Shown: piece by piece, positions 1-8,485 of the stretch | How positions within the stretch are numbered: position 1 is the first letter of the stretch | How the letters are laid out: every line of letters begins with the position of its first letter | From: JALJPB01 sp963933115 | Lineage (GTDB): Bacteria > Pseudomonadota > Gammaproteobacteria > Enterobacterales > Alteromonadaceae | Length of the DNA stretch: 64,000 nucleotides | Assembly: GCA_963933115.1 (NCBI GenBank) | Contig: CAWVSL010000009.1 | Span: 1 to 64,000 of the forward strand | Direction: 5' to 3' | Translations under genes and position numbers: made by a program | The notes under the pieces: generated by a model | What the model was told of the DNA's origin: nothing | Database searches by the model: none | The model's input: the letters and a program-made list of their open reading frames with translations, nothing else

Positions 1-73
1 TTTACGTTTTACGTTTTACGTTTTACGTTTTTTAGTTTTTTAGTTTTTTAGTTTTTTAGTTTTTTAGTTTTTA
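1..73. repeat. Short tandem repeats downstream of nrtD
   Basis: Two adjoining simple tandem repeats lie at the window edge. Units of ACGTTTT begin at 4, 11 and 18, with a longer ACGTTTTTT at 25. Units of AGTTTTTT begin at 34, 42, 50 and 58, followed by a degenerate copy at 66. The array starts at base 1, so it probably continues outside the window. It lies 3' of nrtD, whose transcript would read it as an A-rich tract. No function can be assigned. Slippage-prone microsatellites like this can vary in copy number between strains. Confidence 0.85.
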
Positions 74-86
74 AAATCTGCCATTA

Positions 87-983
87 TCAATTTTCATTGA
101 CACATTTTTGATTCACCACGGGTGAAACAGAAGTTTTTCCATTAAAGCTTTCTACCTTTCTTTGCTTTTCATAAAGGAAAGTGAGTACTTCGGATCGAAG
201 GCGATTGTATTCAAGATTTTTAGCCAGTGATAATCGACTACGAGGTCGCTCTAGCTTTACGTCAAGAATTTCGCCAATGGTGGCTTCAGGTCCATTAGTC
301 ATCATCACTATTCGGTCAGAAAGTAATACCGCTTCATCGACATCATGAGTAATCATGATCACCGTATTGTTTAATTCACTTTGAATCTCCATGAGAGAGT
401 CTTGCATATGGGCTCTCGTTAATGCGTCAAGGGCACCAAAAGGTTCGTCCATTAATAAGACTTCTGGCTGCATAGCTAAAGCCCTTGCAATACCAATACG
501 TTGTTTCATACCACCAGAAATTTCATCCGGACGTTTGTGCATTGCATGATCCATATGCACCAACTTTAGGTTGTGTTCAATCCAGTCTTTCATTTCAGCA
601 TTTGACATGGTTTTATTAAAAACCTGTTTAACCGCTAACTCGACATTTTGATAGGATGTTAGCCAAGGAAGTAATGAGTGATTTTGAAAAACAACCGCTC
701 TTTCAGGTCCTGGTTCGTTTACTTCTTTATTGTTTAATAGCACACCGCCTTTTGTCGCTTGATAAAGACCTGCGACAATATTAAGTACGGTCGACTTACC
801 ACAACCAGAATGGCCAATCAGAGAAATAAATTCGCCTTTGTTTATTTTAAGGTCTACCCCCTTCAGGGCCGTAAAGCCCCCGTTATCGGTAGGGAAAACC
901 ATATCAATCTGGCTAATATCTAAAAACGGTTTAATTGCCGCTTTTGTTTTTTGACTTACCGTTGTTACTTCTGCTAACTTCAT
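87..983 (-). CDS. nrtD: Nitrate ABC transporter, ATP-binding protein (NrtD/NasD type)
   Basis: This cytoplasmic ATPase of 298 residues energises nitrate/nitrite uptake with the upstream permease and binding protein. Visible motifs are Walker A GHSGCGKST near residue 57, signature SGGMKQR near 157, and Walker B VLLMDEPFGALD near 176, followed by the H-loop ITHD. The aromatic/taurine/nitrate subfamily look (SLLPWLTSYQNVELAV) fits NrtD/SsuB/TauB rather than sugar importers. The start has an AGGA ribosome site about 8 nt upstream. It is the last visible gene of nrtA-nrtB-nrtD, 10 nt after nrtB. The length is that of a single-domain NrtD, without the NrtC-type fused binding domain. Nitrate specificity is inferred from nrtA and the ANTAR regulator next door. 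Confidence 0.9.
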   Translation of the reverse strand: MKLAEVTTVSQKTKAAIKPFLDISQIDMVFPTDNGGFTALKGVDLKINKGEFISLIGHSGCGKSTVLNIVAGLYQATKGGVLLNNKEVNEPGPERAVVFQNHSLLPWLTSYQNVELAVKQVFNKTMSNAEMKDWIEHNLKLVHMDHAMHKRPDEISGGMKQRIGIARALAMQPEVLLMDEPFGALDALTRAHMQDSLMEIQSELNNTVIMITHDVDEAVLLSDRIVMMTNGPEATIGEILDVKLERPRSRLSLAKNLEYNRLRSEVLTFLYEKQRKVESFNGKTSVSPVVNQKCVNEN

Positions 984-993
984 AATAATTTCC

Positions 994-1992
994 TTAAACG
1001 CTTACACTCGACTTATCCCAAGATACTTTCCGTTGAAATTTCAGCATAATACGGTCTAACAAAAAGCCGATAAAACCGATAACAATCACAGCAGCCATTA
1101 TTCTAGCTAAAGAGTCTGAACTACCATTTTGAAATTCATCCCAAACAAATTTACCTAAACCTGGATTTTGTGCCAGCATTTCAGCGGCTATAAGTACCAT
1201 CCAAGCGACACCAAAAGATAATCGCATACCAGCAAAAATCATTGGAACCGATGCTGGAATGACTATTTTTTGAATATGGGTGAATGTTGATAAGCGCAAA
1301 ACTTGGCTGACATTAAGTAAGTCTTTATCAATGGAAGCGACCCCCATGGAGGTGTTAATAACCATCGGCCATAGGCTACACAAACTGACCGTTATCAATG
1401 AGGTTACAAATGATTTTGAAACCATGGGATCATCAGACACATAAAGTGCACTCACTACCATAGTAACCAAGGGTAACCATGCTAACGGCGAGACTGGTTT
1501 AAATATCTGCACCATAGGATTTACCGCCGCATTAAAATTTTTACTTAATCCCATAGCAATGCCTAAAGGGATAGCAATAATCGCCGCAACTAAAAATCCA
1601 CTGGTTACCGTGATCAAACTCGTCATTATTTGATCTAAGAATGTTTCCTTACCAGTATAAGATCTAACTTTAGCAACATAGTTTGGGTTACTGGCAAGTT
1701 TAGCCATATTACGTTTATCTAACCGTTGATAAAAAGCATCTGCTTTATTCCGCTCTGCCACATGCTCCTGATATAGAATAGAAAATTGTTTAACTACCGC
1801 ATTAGGTCCAGGAAAATCACCAAGAGAGGTATGAATATTCTGTGCAGTGGTGGACCACAACAATAAAAACATTGTGATGCCAAATACTGGTAATAATATT
1901 GCACTAGTGACTTTATTGAGTATGCTTTTAAAAATTTTCATCATTTGCTCTGTGGCATTTAAACTAGTTGTCTTCACGGTAGTTAAACTCAT
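994..1992 (-). CDS. nrtB: Nitrate ABC transporter, permease (NrtB type)
   Basis: Inner-membrane permease of 332 residues that forms the channel for nitrate with NrtA and NrtD. A transmembrane segment near residues 33-50 is followed by a hydrophilic stretch and then the BPD_transp_1 core, with several hydrophobic helices from about residue 120 to the end. The EAA-type loop that docks the ATPase is around LLNVSQVLRLSTFTHIQKIVIP. The periplasmic insert with FPGP and the KADAFYQRLD region is typical of the NrtB/NtrB family. GGAAGTG precedes the start. It sits 41 nt after nrtA and 10 nt before nrtD, so the three genes are one transcription unit. Confidence 0.9.
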   Translation of the reverse strand: MSLTTVKTTSLNATEQMMKIFKSILNKVTSAILLPVFGITMFLLLWSTTAQNIHTSLGDFPGPNAVVKQFSILYQEHVAERNKADAFYQRLDKRNMAKLASNPNYVAKVRSYTGKETFLDQIMTSLITVTSGFLVAAIIAIPLGIAMGLSKNFNAAVNPMVQIFKPVSPLAWLPLVTMVVSALYVSDDPMVSKSFVTSLITVSLCSLWPMVINTSMGVASIDKDLLNVSQVLRLSTFTHIQKIVIPASVPMIFAGMRLSFGVAWMVLIAAEMLAQNPGLGKFVWDEFQNGSSDSLARIMAAVIVIGFIGFLLDRIMLKFQRKVSWDKSSVSV

Positions 1993-2033
1993 TGCTCACT
2001 TCCTTTAGGTGATAAGTTTGTCAGCTCTTGTGC

Positions 2034-3419
2034 TTAAAGCTTGTCGCCTTGTTTAAGGCCTATATTGAATTTTTCTAGATAAGCGTTCGGCTGATTGCCG
2101 TCATAAACAATATCGTCGATAAAGTGTTGTTGAGGTGCTTTAAAGCCAGTTTCATTAGTGAAGTCAGGAAACTCGTTGGCGGGAATTAATTTATCTTCAA
2201 TAAGTGATTTAGCTGCTTGAACGTAAATATCAGGACGATATACTTTTGCTGCTAGTTCTTTATACCATTGGTCACTTTTATCATTAGAAATTTGTCCCCA
2301 TCGACGCATCTGTGTTAAATACCAAATCGCATCTGAGTAGTATGGATAAGTCGCGTTATACCTGAAGAACACATTAAAATCAGGCACATCTCGTTTATCA
2401 CCTTTTTCATATTCAAAAGTACCGGTCATTGAATTCGCAATAACTTCATAATCAGCCCCAACATAGTTAGATTGAGATAATATTTTCACGGCTTCAGGGC
2501 GATTAGCGTTGTTGTTTTCGTCTAACCATTTGGCCGCACGAATAAGTGCACGGGTTAGGCGAATCGTAGTATTGGGGTACTTTTCTGCAAACTCTGCGGT
2601 AATACCAAAAACTTTTTCAGGGTTGTTTTTCCAAATTTCATAATCAGTAACAACGGGAACACCAATGTTTTTAAATACCGCTTGCTGATTCCAAGGTTCG
2701 CCAACACAATATCCGTGGATAGTACCAGCCTCCATAGTAGATGGCATTTGTGGTGGTGGGGTAACAGAAAGTAATGCTTGGGCATCTATCTGGCCTGATG
2801 TATCCCCTTTGTGTGGTGCATAATAACCTGGGTGAATACCCCCTGCGGCTAGCCAGTAACGTAGTTCATAATTATGGGTAGATACGGGAAATACCATACC
2901 CATTTTAAATGCTTTACCATCAGACTGTAACTTTTCAATCACAGGCTTTAGCGAGTCAGCTTTTATCGGATGAACCGGCCTACCATCTGCCATTTTAGGA
3001 ATGTTAGGCTTCATTTGTTTCCAAATATCATTGGATACAGTAATCGCATTACCGTTAAGGTCCATTGAAAATGGGGTAATGATATGGGCTTTAGTCCCAT
3101 AACCCATGGTTGCTGCAATAGGCTGACCGGCAAGCATATGGGCACCATCTAAAGAGCCATCGATAACGCCATTAAGTAAAACCTTCCAGTTCGCTTGAGC
3201 TTCAATAGTGACATATAAACCTTCATCTTCGAAATAGCCTTTCTCATAGGCAATAGCAATAGGAGCCATATCCGTTAGTTTAATAAAACCAAACTTTAAC
3301 TCTTCTTTTTCTGGCTCACCAAGCGGTTTACTCTGAGCAATATTTGTTACTGAAAATAATAAAGCAATACTCAGTGACACAATTTTGAAAGTGGAGGTTG
3401 TCGATCTTTTCCTAGTCAT
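2034..3419 (-). CDS. nrtA: Nitrate ABC transporter, periplasmic nitrate-binding protein (NrtA type)
   Basis: Substrate-binding protein of 461 residues. Residues 1-30 look like a Sec signal (basic start, hydrophobic core around IVSLSIALLFSVT, then a polar cleavage region), so it acts in the periplasm. The mature part has the NrtA/CmpA/SsuA fold marks: FGFIKLTDMAPIAIAYEKGYF, the GAHMLAGQP stretch, and GYCVGEPWNQQ. NasS sensors are cytoplasmic homologues of NrtA; the signal peptide argues that this is the transporter subunit. It is the first gene after a long leader containing a terminator (3461-3512), so its expression is probably set by antitermination through the neighbouring ANTAR protein. 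Confidence 0.9.
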   Translation of the reverse strand: MTRKRSTTSTFKIVSLSIALLFSVTNIAQSKPLGEPEKEELKFGFIKLTDMAPIAIAYEKGYFEDEGLYVTIEAQANWKVLLNGVIDGSLDGAHMLAGQPIAATMGYGTKAHIITPFSMDLNGNAITVSNDIWKQMKPNIPKMADGRPVHPIKADSLKPVIEKLQSDGKAFKMGMVFPVSTHNYELRYWLAAGGIHPGYYAPHKGDTSGQIDAQALLSVTPPPQMPSTMEAGTIHGYCVGEPWNQQAVFKNIGVPVVTDYEIWKNNPEKVFGITAEFAEKYPNTTIRLTRALIRAAKWLDENNNANRPEAVKILSQSNYVGADYEVIANSMTGTFEYEKGDKRDVPDFNVFFRYNATYPYYSDAIWYLTQMRRWGQISNDKSDQWYKELAAKVYRPDIYVQAAKSLIEDKLIPANEFPDFTNETGFKAPQQHFIDDIVYDGNQPNAYLEKFNIGLKQGDKL

Positions 3420-3460
3420 TATAAAATCCTTAGCTACATTAATAAAAATTAAAATTTTTC

Positions 3461-3512
3461 AAAAAAAACGCCCACCAATTACCCGCCCATTCAAGCTAAT
3501 CATTGGTGAGCG
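3461..3512 (-). terminator. Attenuator-type intrinsic terminator in the nrtA leader
   Basis: Read on the minus strand, CGCTCACCAAT pairs with ATTGGTGGGCG to give an 11-bp stem (one G-U pair), directly followed by eight U residues. It lies 42 nt before the nrtA start codon, that is inside the leader and not after a gene. As drawn it would stop transcription before nrtA, so it must be bypassed when the transporter is needed. Its position between an ANTAR regulator and nitrate genes matches nas/nar leaders controlled by NasR or NasT antitermination. Confidence 0.85.
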
Positions 3513-3530
3513 CCATTGCTCATATACTGT

Positions 3531-3602
3531 TAGGCTATTCGCCTATCATTAGCCTACTGCGTCGTTGCAACTAGGATTTGTTTTTATCGCTGTCGATAAA
3601 AA
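3531..3602 (-). promoter_or_regulatory. Putative ANTAR-binding leader hairpins upstream of nrtA
   Basis: Three hairpins can be drawn on the minus strand upstream of the terminator. The first (3602-3581) has a 9-bp stem TTTTTATCG/CGATAAAAA with loop ACAG. The second (3574-3554) has stem CTAGTTGC/GCAGTAG with a bulge and the six-base loop AACGAC. That loop has A at position 1 and G at position 4, the rule known for ANTAR-protein RNA targets. The third (3556-3531) pairs TAGGCTA with TAGCCTA and overlaps the base of the second, so the two are alternatives. AGGCTAAT in this region can also pair with ATTAGCTT in the terminator loop. The functional assignment is inference. Confidence 0.6.
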
Positions 3603-3753
3603 TATTTATTTAGAACATTAACTCTACTACTATCTACAAAATAGCAGGTAACGTGCCAAATCATAATTACTTGATATTATTGATTTTTATATAAAGCTTA
3701 TCTAATCCCCCGCTTTAATTTGCACTATAGGTTATCAAATGCACCATTTATGT

Positions 3754-4422
3754 TCATGACCGTGTTGTAGATAACACTTCGCAAACATTGATAATGTTTT
3801 TTGCTACTATAGCTAATGAGCAACTCTGATTCATCGCCATTTTTCTCAACAATTCATATGCTTGATTTTCACTTATTTGCTTTTGATCCATAATTAATCC
3901 CTTTGCCCTTGCGATTAATTTTCTGCTTTCTAATTGGTTTTGTGCTTTTCTTAATTCACTGCGTAATGCTTGCAGTTCCATAAAGCGTTCACTGGCGACA
4001 GAAATGATGCTACTTAAGCTTTTAGGCAAAACCTCATGAACAATAAAAGCACTAACACCGGCCTTAATCGCACACTTAATAATATTGGGTGAATCGCTAT
4101 CAGAAAATATAACGATGGGTAATGGTGATGTCTTATCAATTTCAGCGAGATCTTTAAGGGTTTTATCACTAAGTACTTTGGTAGATAGAATTAAAACAGT
4201 AGGATTACACGATTCTACTTGTTCTATAAAGGAGTCCTTAAATGAAATAGTTTTAATTACATGGTAGTTGAGGTCAATCAACCCCTTTTTTAACACTGTT
4301 TGGCGAGAAGACTTGTCTTCGACAAGCAGTACTGAGATATTTTTATTATCAATAATTTCTACAGGTTTTTTATAATCACTGTTACTTTTAATAGCTGTTT
4401 TTATAAGGTTCATAGTATTCAT
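3754..4422 (-). CDS. nasT: NasT-like ANTAR-domain response regulator (antiterminator)
   Basis: A 222-residue protein with an N-terminal receiver-like domain (about 29-145), a short coiled segment, and a C-terminal ANTAR RNA-binding domain (about 155-215; ESRKLIARAKGLIMDQ, AYELLRKMAM). It resembles NasT, which lets RNA polymerase pass a leader terminator of nitrate assimilation genes when nitrate is present. Here the target is probably the leader directly downstream (3461-3602), ahead of nrtABD. The receiver keeps an acidic residue after strand 1 (LLVED, Asp36), but the phosphoacceptor position at the end of strand 3 reads LILSTKV, with Ser80 instead of Asp. Phosphorylation-independent control is therefore likely. 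No nasS is adjacent, unlike the usual nasS-nasT pair. GGAAATAGG precedes the start. Confidence 0.85.
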   Translation of the reverse strand: MNTMNLIKTAIKSNSDYKKPVEIIDNKNISVLLVEDKSSRQTVLKKGLIDLNYHVIKTISFKDSFIEQVESCNPTVLILSTKVLSDKTLKDLAEIDKTSPLPIVIFSDSDSPNIIKCAIKAGVSAFIVHEVLPKSLSSIISVASERFMELQALRSELRKAQNQLESRKLIARAKGLIMDQKQISENQAYELLRKMAMNQSCSLAIVAKNIINVCEVLSTTRS

Positions 4423-4679
4423 AACCTATTTCCAATTAGTTTATCTATACGCATTAACGCAAAATACAAGCCAACTAATATTTAATATATATATCAACAG
4501 CTTAATAATAAAATCAGTATTGTTAACTATAGATTTTGCACCAAATAATGTATATTAAAATAATGAAGCACCATAGCAGAGCGCACACTATACTGCTTGA
4601 ACTGTCATCTATTAGAATTTGGCTTTATCGCTATAAGTAGCTTAAGATATGTTACAAATTTATTAGTTGTGATTAAAAA

Positions 4680-5327
4680 ATGAATAAACACCTTACATTA
4701 GACATAGTCTCTGATATCTCCTGTCCTTGGTGTATTATTGGCTACCAGTCTTTAAGTCAGGCATTAGCTAGACTTGCACATAATATTTCAGTCGATATCA
4801 CTTGGCAACCATTTGAGCTAAACCCTGGTATGCAAAAAAAAGGGCAGGACATCACCGAACACCTTACTGAGAAATACGGTATGAGTATTGAGCAAAGTGA
4901 TAAAAATAGAGAGATGATCAAGCAGCGGGGATTAGCTTTGGGCTATAAATTTGGCAACCGGGGTGGTGGTCGAATTTATAATACTTTTGATGCACATAGG
5001 TTGCTGCATTGGGCCAAAAGCTATGATAAACAGACTGAACTTAAACTTGCTTTTTTTGACTTATATTTTAAAAGTAATGGTAATCCCAGTGATCACCAAC
5101 AATTAATTAATGTAGCGCAAAGTATCGGCTTAAATAGCCAAAAGGCCCAACAAATATTAGGCTCAAATGAATTTGAACAAGACGTACGTCAATTGCAGCG
5201 TCATTATCAATCAATGGGTATTAGCTCAGTACCAGCAGTAATTATTAACAATAAGCATTTGATTAGTGGTGGTCAACCGGTGGATGTTTTTGAACAGGCA
5301 TTGAGGGAAATTGCCAAAGAGAGTTAG
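4680..5327 (+). CDS. DsbA-family thioredoxin-fold oxidoreductase (FrnE-like)
   Basis: 215 residues of the 2-hydroxychromene-2-carboxylate isomerase/DsbA-like (FrnE) family. The active-site motif CPWC is at residues 16-19 in the typical context SDISCPWCIIGYQSL. The conserved cis-Pro region is SSVPAVIINNKHLISGGQPVD near 180-200. There is no signal peptide, so it should act in the cytoplasm as a thiol-disulfide oxidoreductase; the FrnE of Deinococcus has such activity. The substrate is unknown. It is divergent from the nasT-like gene, alone on the plus strand, and has only a weak ribosome site. Confidence 0.85.
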   Translation: MNKHLTLDIVSDISCPWCIIGYQSLSQALARLAHNISVDITWQPFELNPGMQKKGQDITEHLTEKYGMSIEQSDKNREMIKQRGLALGYKFGNRGGGRIYNTFDAHRLLHWAKSYDKQTELKLAFFDLYFKSNGNPSDHQQLINVAQSIGLNSQKAQQILGSNEFEQDVRQLQRHYQSMGISSVPAVIINNKHLISGGQPVDVFEQALREIAKES

Positions 5328-5466
5328 CTAAAGATTGAATAACGATTGGCGATATTAACCAGCTAAGTTTAGGTGCCAACGGCCAAGAAAATGCTACCTA
5401 CAACCATAACCTTTTTCGTGTTTATTTTTTTCTGAAGTCATTCGAGAAAACAACTAGTGATTGTAT

Positions 5467-5506
5467 ATTTATCAGCATCAAATCCTAAGTTTTGACGCTG
5501 ATAAAT
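5467..5506. terminator. Long hairpin between convergent frnE-like and ybiT genes
   Basis: ATTTATCAGC and GCTGATAAAT form a 10-bp stem that continues after one mismatch with TCAAA/TTTGA. It sits between two converging genes, where bidirectional terminators are common. There is no clean U tract on either strand, so termination is plausible but not certain. Confidence 0.5.
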
Positions 5507-5535
5507 GACTCTTTAGATGGCAGTTAACGTTTAAG

Positions 5536-7140
5536 TTAAGCGACTTTCTTTGCTGATACCTGACTCGAAAGATATTCGTCTAATGAACCTTGAAAACTCA
5601 CAAGCTTTTTATCTTTAATGTCGATAATACGTGTTGCCAAACTTGAAACAAATTCACGGTCATGGCTAACAAATATCAAGGTGCCTTCAAAAGCTTTAAG
5701 AGCATTGTTTAATGCATCAATCGCTTCTATATCCATGTGGTTAGTCGGCTCATCCATGATCAATACATTTATATCCGCCATCATTAACATGCCAAACAAT
5801 AAACGGTTTTTTTCACCACCTGAACAATTACGTGCTTTTTTGTTCGCATCGTCGTCAGTAAACAATAAACGACCTAACATACCACGAACACTTAAATCGT
5901 TATGGCATGGTCGACGCCATTGTGACATCCAATCCATTAATGTTAAATCATTATCAAAAAACACACCGCTGTCTTGTGGACAATAGCCGACTGAAGCATT
6001 TTCAGACCATTTTACTACACCTTCGTTATGGGCTAACTCACTCATTAAACAGCGCAACAATGTTGTTTTACCAACACCATTTTCGCCAATAATCGCTAAC
6101 TTAGCACCAGCTTCTAGTAATAGGTCACCTTTTTCAAATAACACTTTGCCATCAAAACCATGGCCAACATTATCAAGTTCTAATGCTTGACGATGCATCT
6201 TCTTACCTGGTGCAAAGGTAATCTTTGGCGTAATACGACTTGATGACTTAACGTCATCAAGTTTGATTTTATCCATTTTTTTAGCGCGAGAACTGGCTTG
6301 TTTTGCTTTTGATGCATTAGCTCCAAATCGATTAACAAAGTCTTGAAGCTCAGCAATTTCTTCAGATTTTTTTACATTACCTGATAATAACTGTTCACGT
6401 AACAAACCAGACTGCTCTAAGAAAAACTCATAATTACCCGGATAAACACGTAATTCACCGTAATCGATATCAGCCATGTGAGTACAAACAGAGTTGAGGA
6501 AATACCTATCATGGGAAATAATAATCATGGTGCACTTACGCTTGTTTAATTCACCTTCTAACCAACTGATGGTATGAATGTCCAAGTTATTGGTTGGCTC
6601 ATCAAGTAATAAAATATCAGGATTAGCGAAAAGAGCTTGCGCCAGTAAAACACGTAACTTCCAACCGGGAGCAACTTGCTGCATTGAGCCATAATGCATT
6701 GATTCGTCAATACCGGCTTCTAATAAAATTTCGCCTGCACGACTTTCTGCCGTGTAACCGTCCATTTCAGCAAATTCACTTTCTAAGTCACCAACACGCA
6801 TACCATCGGCTTCACTCATTTCAGCTTGGGCATAGATAGCGTCACGTTCTTGCTTTACTTGCCATAAAGGTGCATCACCCATGATAACAGTATCAATAAC
6901 ATTGTGTTCTTCAAATGCAAATTGGTCTTGGCCTAACGTACTAACTTTATTACCTGTGGTGACCGATACATTACCTGAACTTGGTATTAGCTCACCACTA
7001 AGAATTTTCATGAATGTAGACTTACCACAACCATTAGCGCCGATTAAACCGTAACGATTTCCGTTACCAAATTTAGCCGAAATATTTTCAAATAAAGGCT
7101 CTGCGCCAAATTGCATTGTAATGTTCGATGTAGTGATCAA
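5536..7140 (-). CDS. ybiT: ABC-F family ATPase, YbiT-like
   Basis: 534 residues with two ABC cassettes in one chain and no membrane segments. Walker A motifs are GANGCGKST near residue 34 and GENGVGKTT near 350. Walker B motifs are ILLLDEPTNNLD near 176 and VLIMDEPTNHMD near 460. The DEPTN boxes and the linker rich in Lys/Arg between cassettes define ABC-F proteins, which bind ribosomes and modulate translation. The length and the start MITTSNITMQFGAEPLFENI match YbiT of Escherichia coli (530 residues) better than EttA, Uup or YheS. It is monocistronic. A TATAAT box at 7253-7258 lies upstream on its strand. Confidence 0.92.
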   Translation of the reverse strand: MITTSNITMQFGAEPLFENISAKFGNGNRYGLIGANGCGKSTFMKILSGELIPSSGNVSVTTGNKVSTLGQDQFAFEEHNVIDTVIMGDAPLWQVKQERDAIYAQAEMSEADGMRVGDLESEFAEMDGYTAESRAGEILLEAGIDESMHYGSMQQVAPGWKLRVLLAQALFANPDILLLDEPTNNLDIHTISWLEGELNKRKCTMIIISHDRYFLNSVCTHMADIDYGELRVYPGNYEFFLEQSGLLREQLLSGNVKKSEEIAELQDFVNRFGANASKAKQASSRAKKMDKIKLDDVKSSSRITPKITFAPGKKMHRQALELDNVGHGFDGKVLFEKGDLLLEAGAKLAIIGENGVGKTTLLRCLMSELAHNEGVVKWSENASVGYCPQDSGVFFDNDLTLMDWMSQWRRPCHNDLSVRGMLGRLLFTDDDANKKARNCSGGEKNRLLFGMLMMADINVLIMDEPTNHMDIEAIDALNNALKAFEGTLIFVSHDREFVSSLATRIIDIKDKKLVSFQGSLDEYLSSQVSAKKVA

Positions 7141-7483
7141 AAGATATCCCTGGATTTTGCTAATGGCTATTAAATGATTGATTGTTAAGTAACACTGAAT
7201 TAAAAAAGTAACTTAGAAAATAACAAACAGAGTCAAAATATTAAGGTCGCGCATTATACAGCAAGAGTGGCGTGAAAAAAATCTAATCTTTGATATAAAG
7301 TGATGTTTTTTTCATCAGTATCGTTAAGTACCCGAAAAGGAGTGCTAATTGATGAAAAATCAACTCGCCTAATAGAGTCATATAAACGACCACTGCCATC
7401 TTATCTCGGTAAAATAAGACAGAGAAAAATACCTATATATTATTAATGAAGAGTTAAATATGATTTTATATTTAATAAGGATA
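7141..7483. other. Intergenic region upstream of ybiT
   Basis: About 340 nt without a convincing gene. On the minus strand a consensus -10 box TATAAT is at 7253-7258, placing a transcript start near 7246 and a leader of about 105 nt for ybiT. The -35 region is only T-rich. I see nothing else that can be supported. Confidence 0.5.
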
Positions 7484-7711
7484 CTAGGAATTGCTTTTAT
7501 TGTTTTTTAATGCCCATTGCGCTTCGGTTTTTATCCCTATCGCTTTAAAAAAAATCGTTGCTGGGCAAAAACCAGTAAAAGATGATTGAAATAAGTTAGC
7601 GCCAACAAATACAGTTAGCCAAACAAAGTTAGGATGAAGCCAATGGGTTAATGCCACAGATACCAGCACCATAAAACCAGCAAAACGAATGAGTAAAGTT
7701 TCTACAGACAT
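7484..7711 (-). CDS. Small membrane protein, DUF2892/YgaP-type transmembrane domain
   Basis: 75 residues. Two hydrophobic segments (about 7-20 and 28-46) are followed by GFCPATIFFKAIGI. The motif FTGFCPAT with FQSSFTGFCP is the hallmark of DUF2892 proteins, also found as the membrane anchor of YgaP-type rhodanese. It belongs in the inner membrane; its function is not established. GAGG is 8 nt upstream of the start. A further small gene lies 57 nt upstream on the same strand. Confidence 0.8.
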   Translation of the reverse strand: MSVETLLIRFAGFMVLVSVALTHWLHPNFVWLTVFVGANLFQSSFTGFCPATIFFKAIGIKTEAQWALKNNKSNS

Positions 7712-7768
7712 AATTAAATCCTCGAGTAATAAAAAACATTGATTAGCTGGTATTTTGCTTAAATACCG

Positions 7769-8023
7769 TCAAAAGGTTCTGACATGGATAATGGGGTTAG
7801 TATTTATATCACCGTCATCTGCAACAGTTGTACAATAGCCATCTTTAATTAGTACGGCAAAACTTCTGCCTTTAGAACTGCGTATAAAGGAAAGATGATA
7901 ACCAAAATTAGTCAGACTACTCGCTGAAAACCGTTGTGATAAGGTTAAGTGCGACCACAATTTTTTATTTGACTTTAATTTCCTGCGTTCAATAAGTATA
8001 TCTCTAGTCACAATGGCACACAT
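7769..8023 (-). CDS. Hypothetical protein
   Basis: 84 residues, basic at the N-terminus, with SQRFSASSLTNFGYHLSFIRSS and a C-terminal part DGDINTNPIIHVRTF that looks like a folded beta-rich tail. I do not recognise the family. The ATG at 8023 has a poor ribosome site, so the true start may be slightly downstream. It precedes the DUF2892 gene on the same strand and may be cotranscribed. Confidence 0.5.
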   Translation of the reverse strand: MCAIVTRDILIERRKLKSNKKLWSHLTLSQRFSASSLTNFGYHLSFIRSSKGRSFAVLIKDGYCTTVADDGDINTNPIIHVRTF

Positions 8024-8485
8024 ACCCTTATCTGCTATTAAGTTACAGTCGTAAAATCAATGAAACTTTTGTCAGTAGTATTAAGCATAAAACATACCCC
8101 AAAAACAAAAAGCACTAAAATTCAGTAGCCTAATAAAAAAAACAAAAAAAACAAATAAGTAAAAAGCTAAACTGTAAAAAGTTCTGACAATAAAGTTAGT
8201 TTATAAATATACGAACACAATCTGTTCAAGAAATGTTGGGCTACTATCATCATACAGGCCCTCAGCTACTTAAAAAGATAATATTATAACGATATAGAGT
8301 AAAACCGAGTATCTGTGTGCTCCATAGACGCGGGAGAACTGTTTTTTTTGAAGTAAAAATGAGTCCTACTCCGCCAAGCTTGACCAAATAAAAGCATTAA
8401 AGCGAATAACAAGGCTAGCAAAAACCTTATTGACACTGGTAGAATCGGAGAATAGATTAATATTTATTCATGAGAAGATTCTTAG
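8024..8485. other. Intergenic region with a promoter for the YebC-family gene
   Basis: About 460 nt, very A-rich from 8090 to 8170, without a gene I can support. Near its right end is a good sigma-70 promoter: TTGACA at 8430-8435, a 17-nt spacer, then TAGATT at 8453-8458. This should start transcription near 8465 on the plus strand, giving a short leader for the gene at 8486. Confidence 0.6.
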
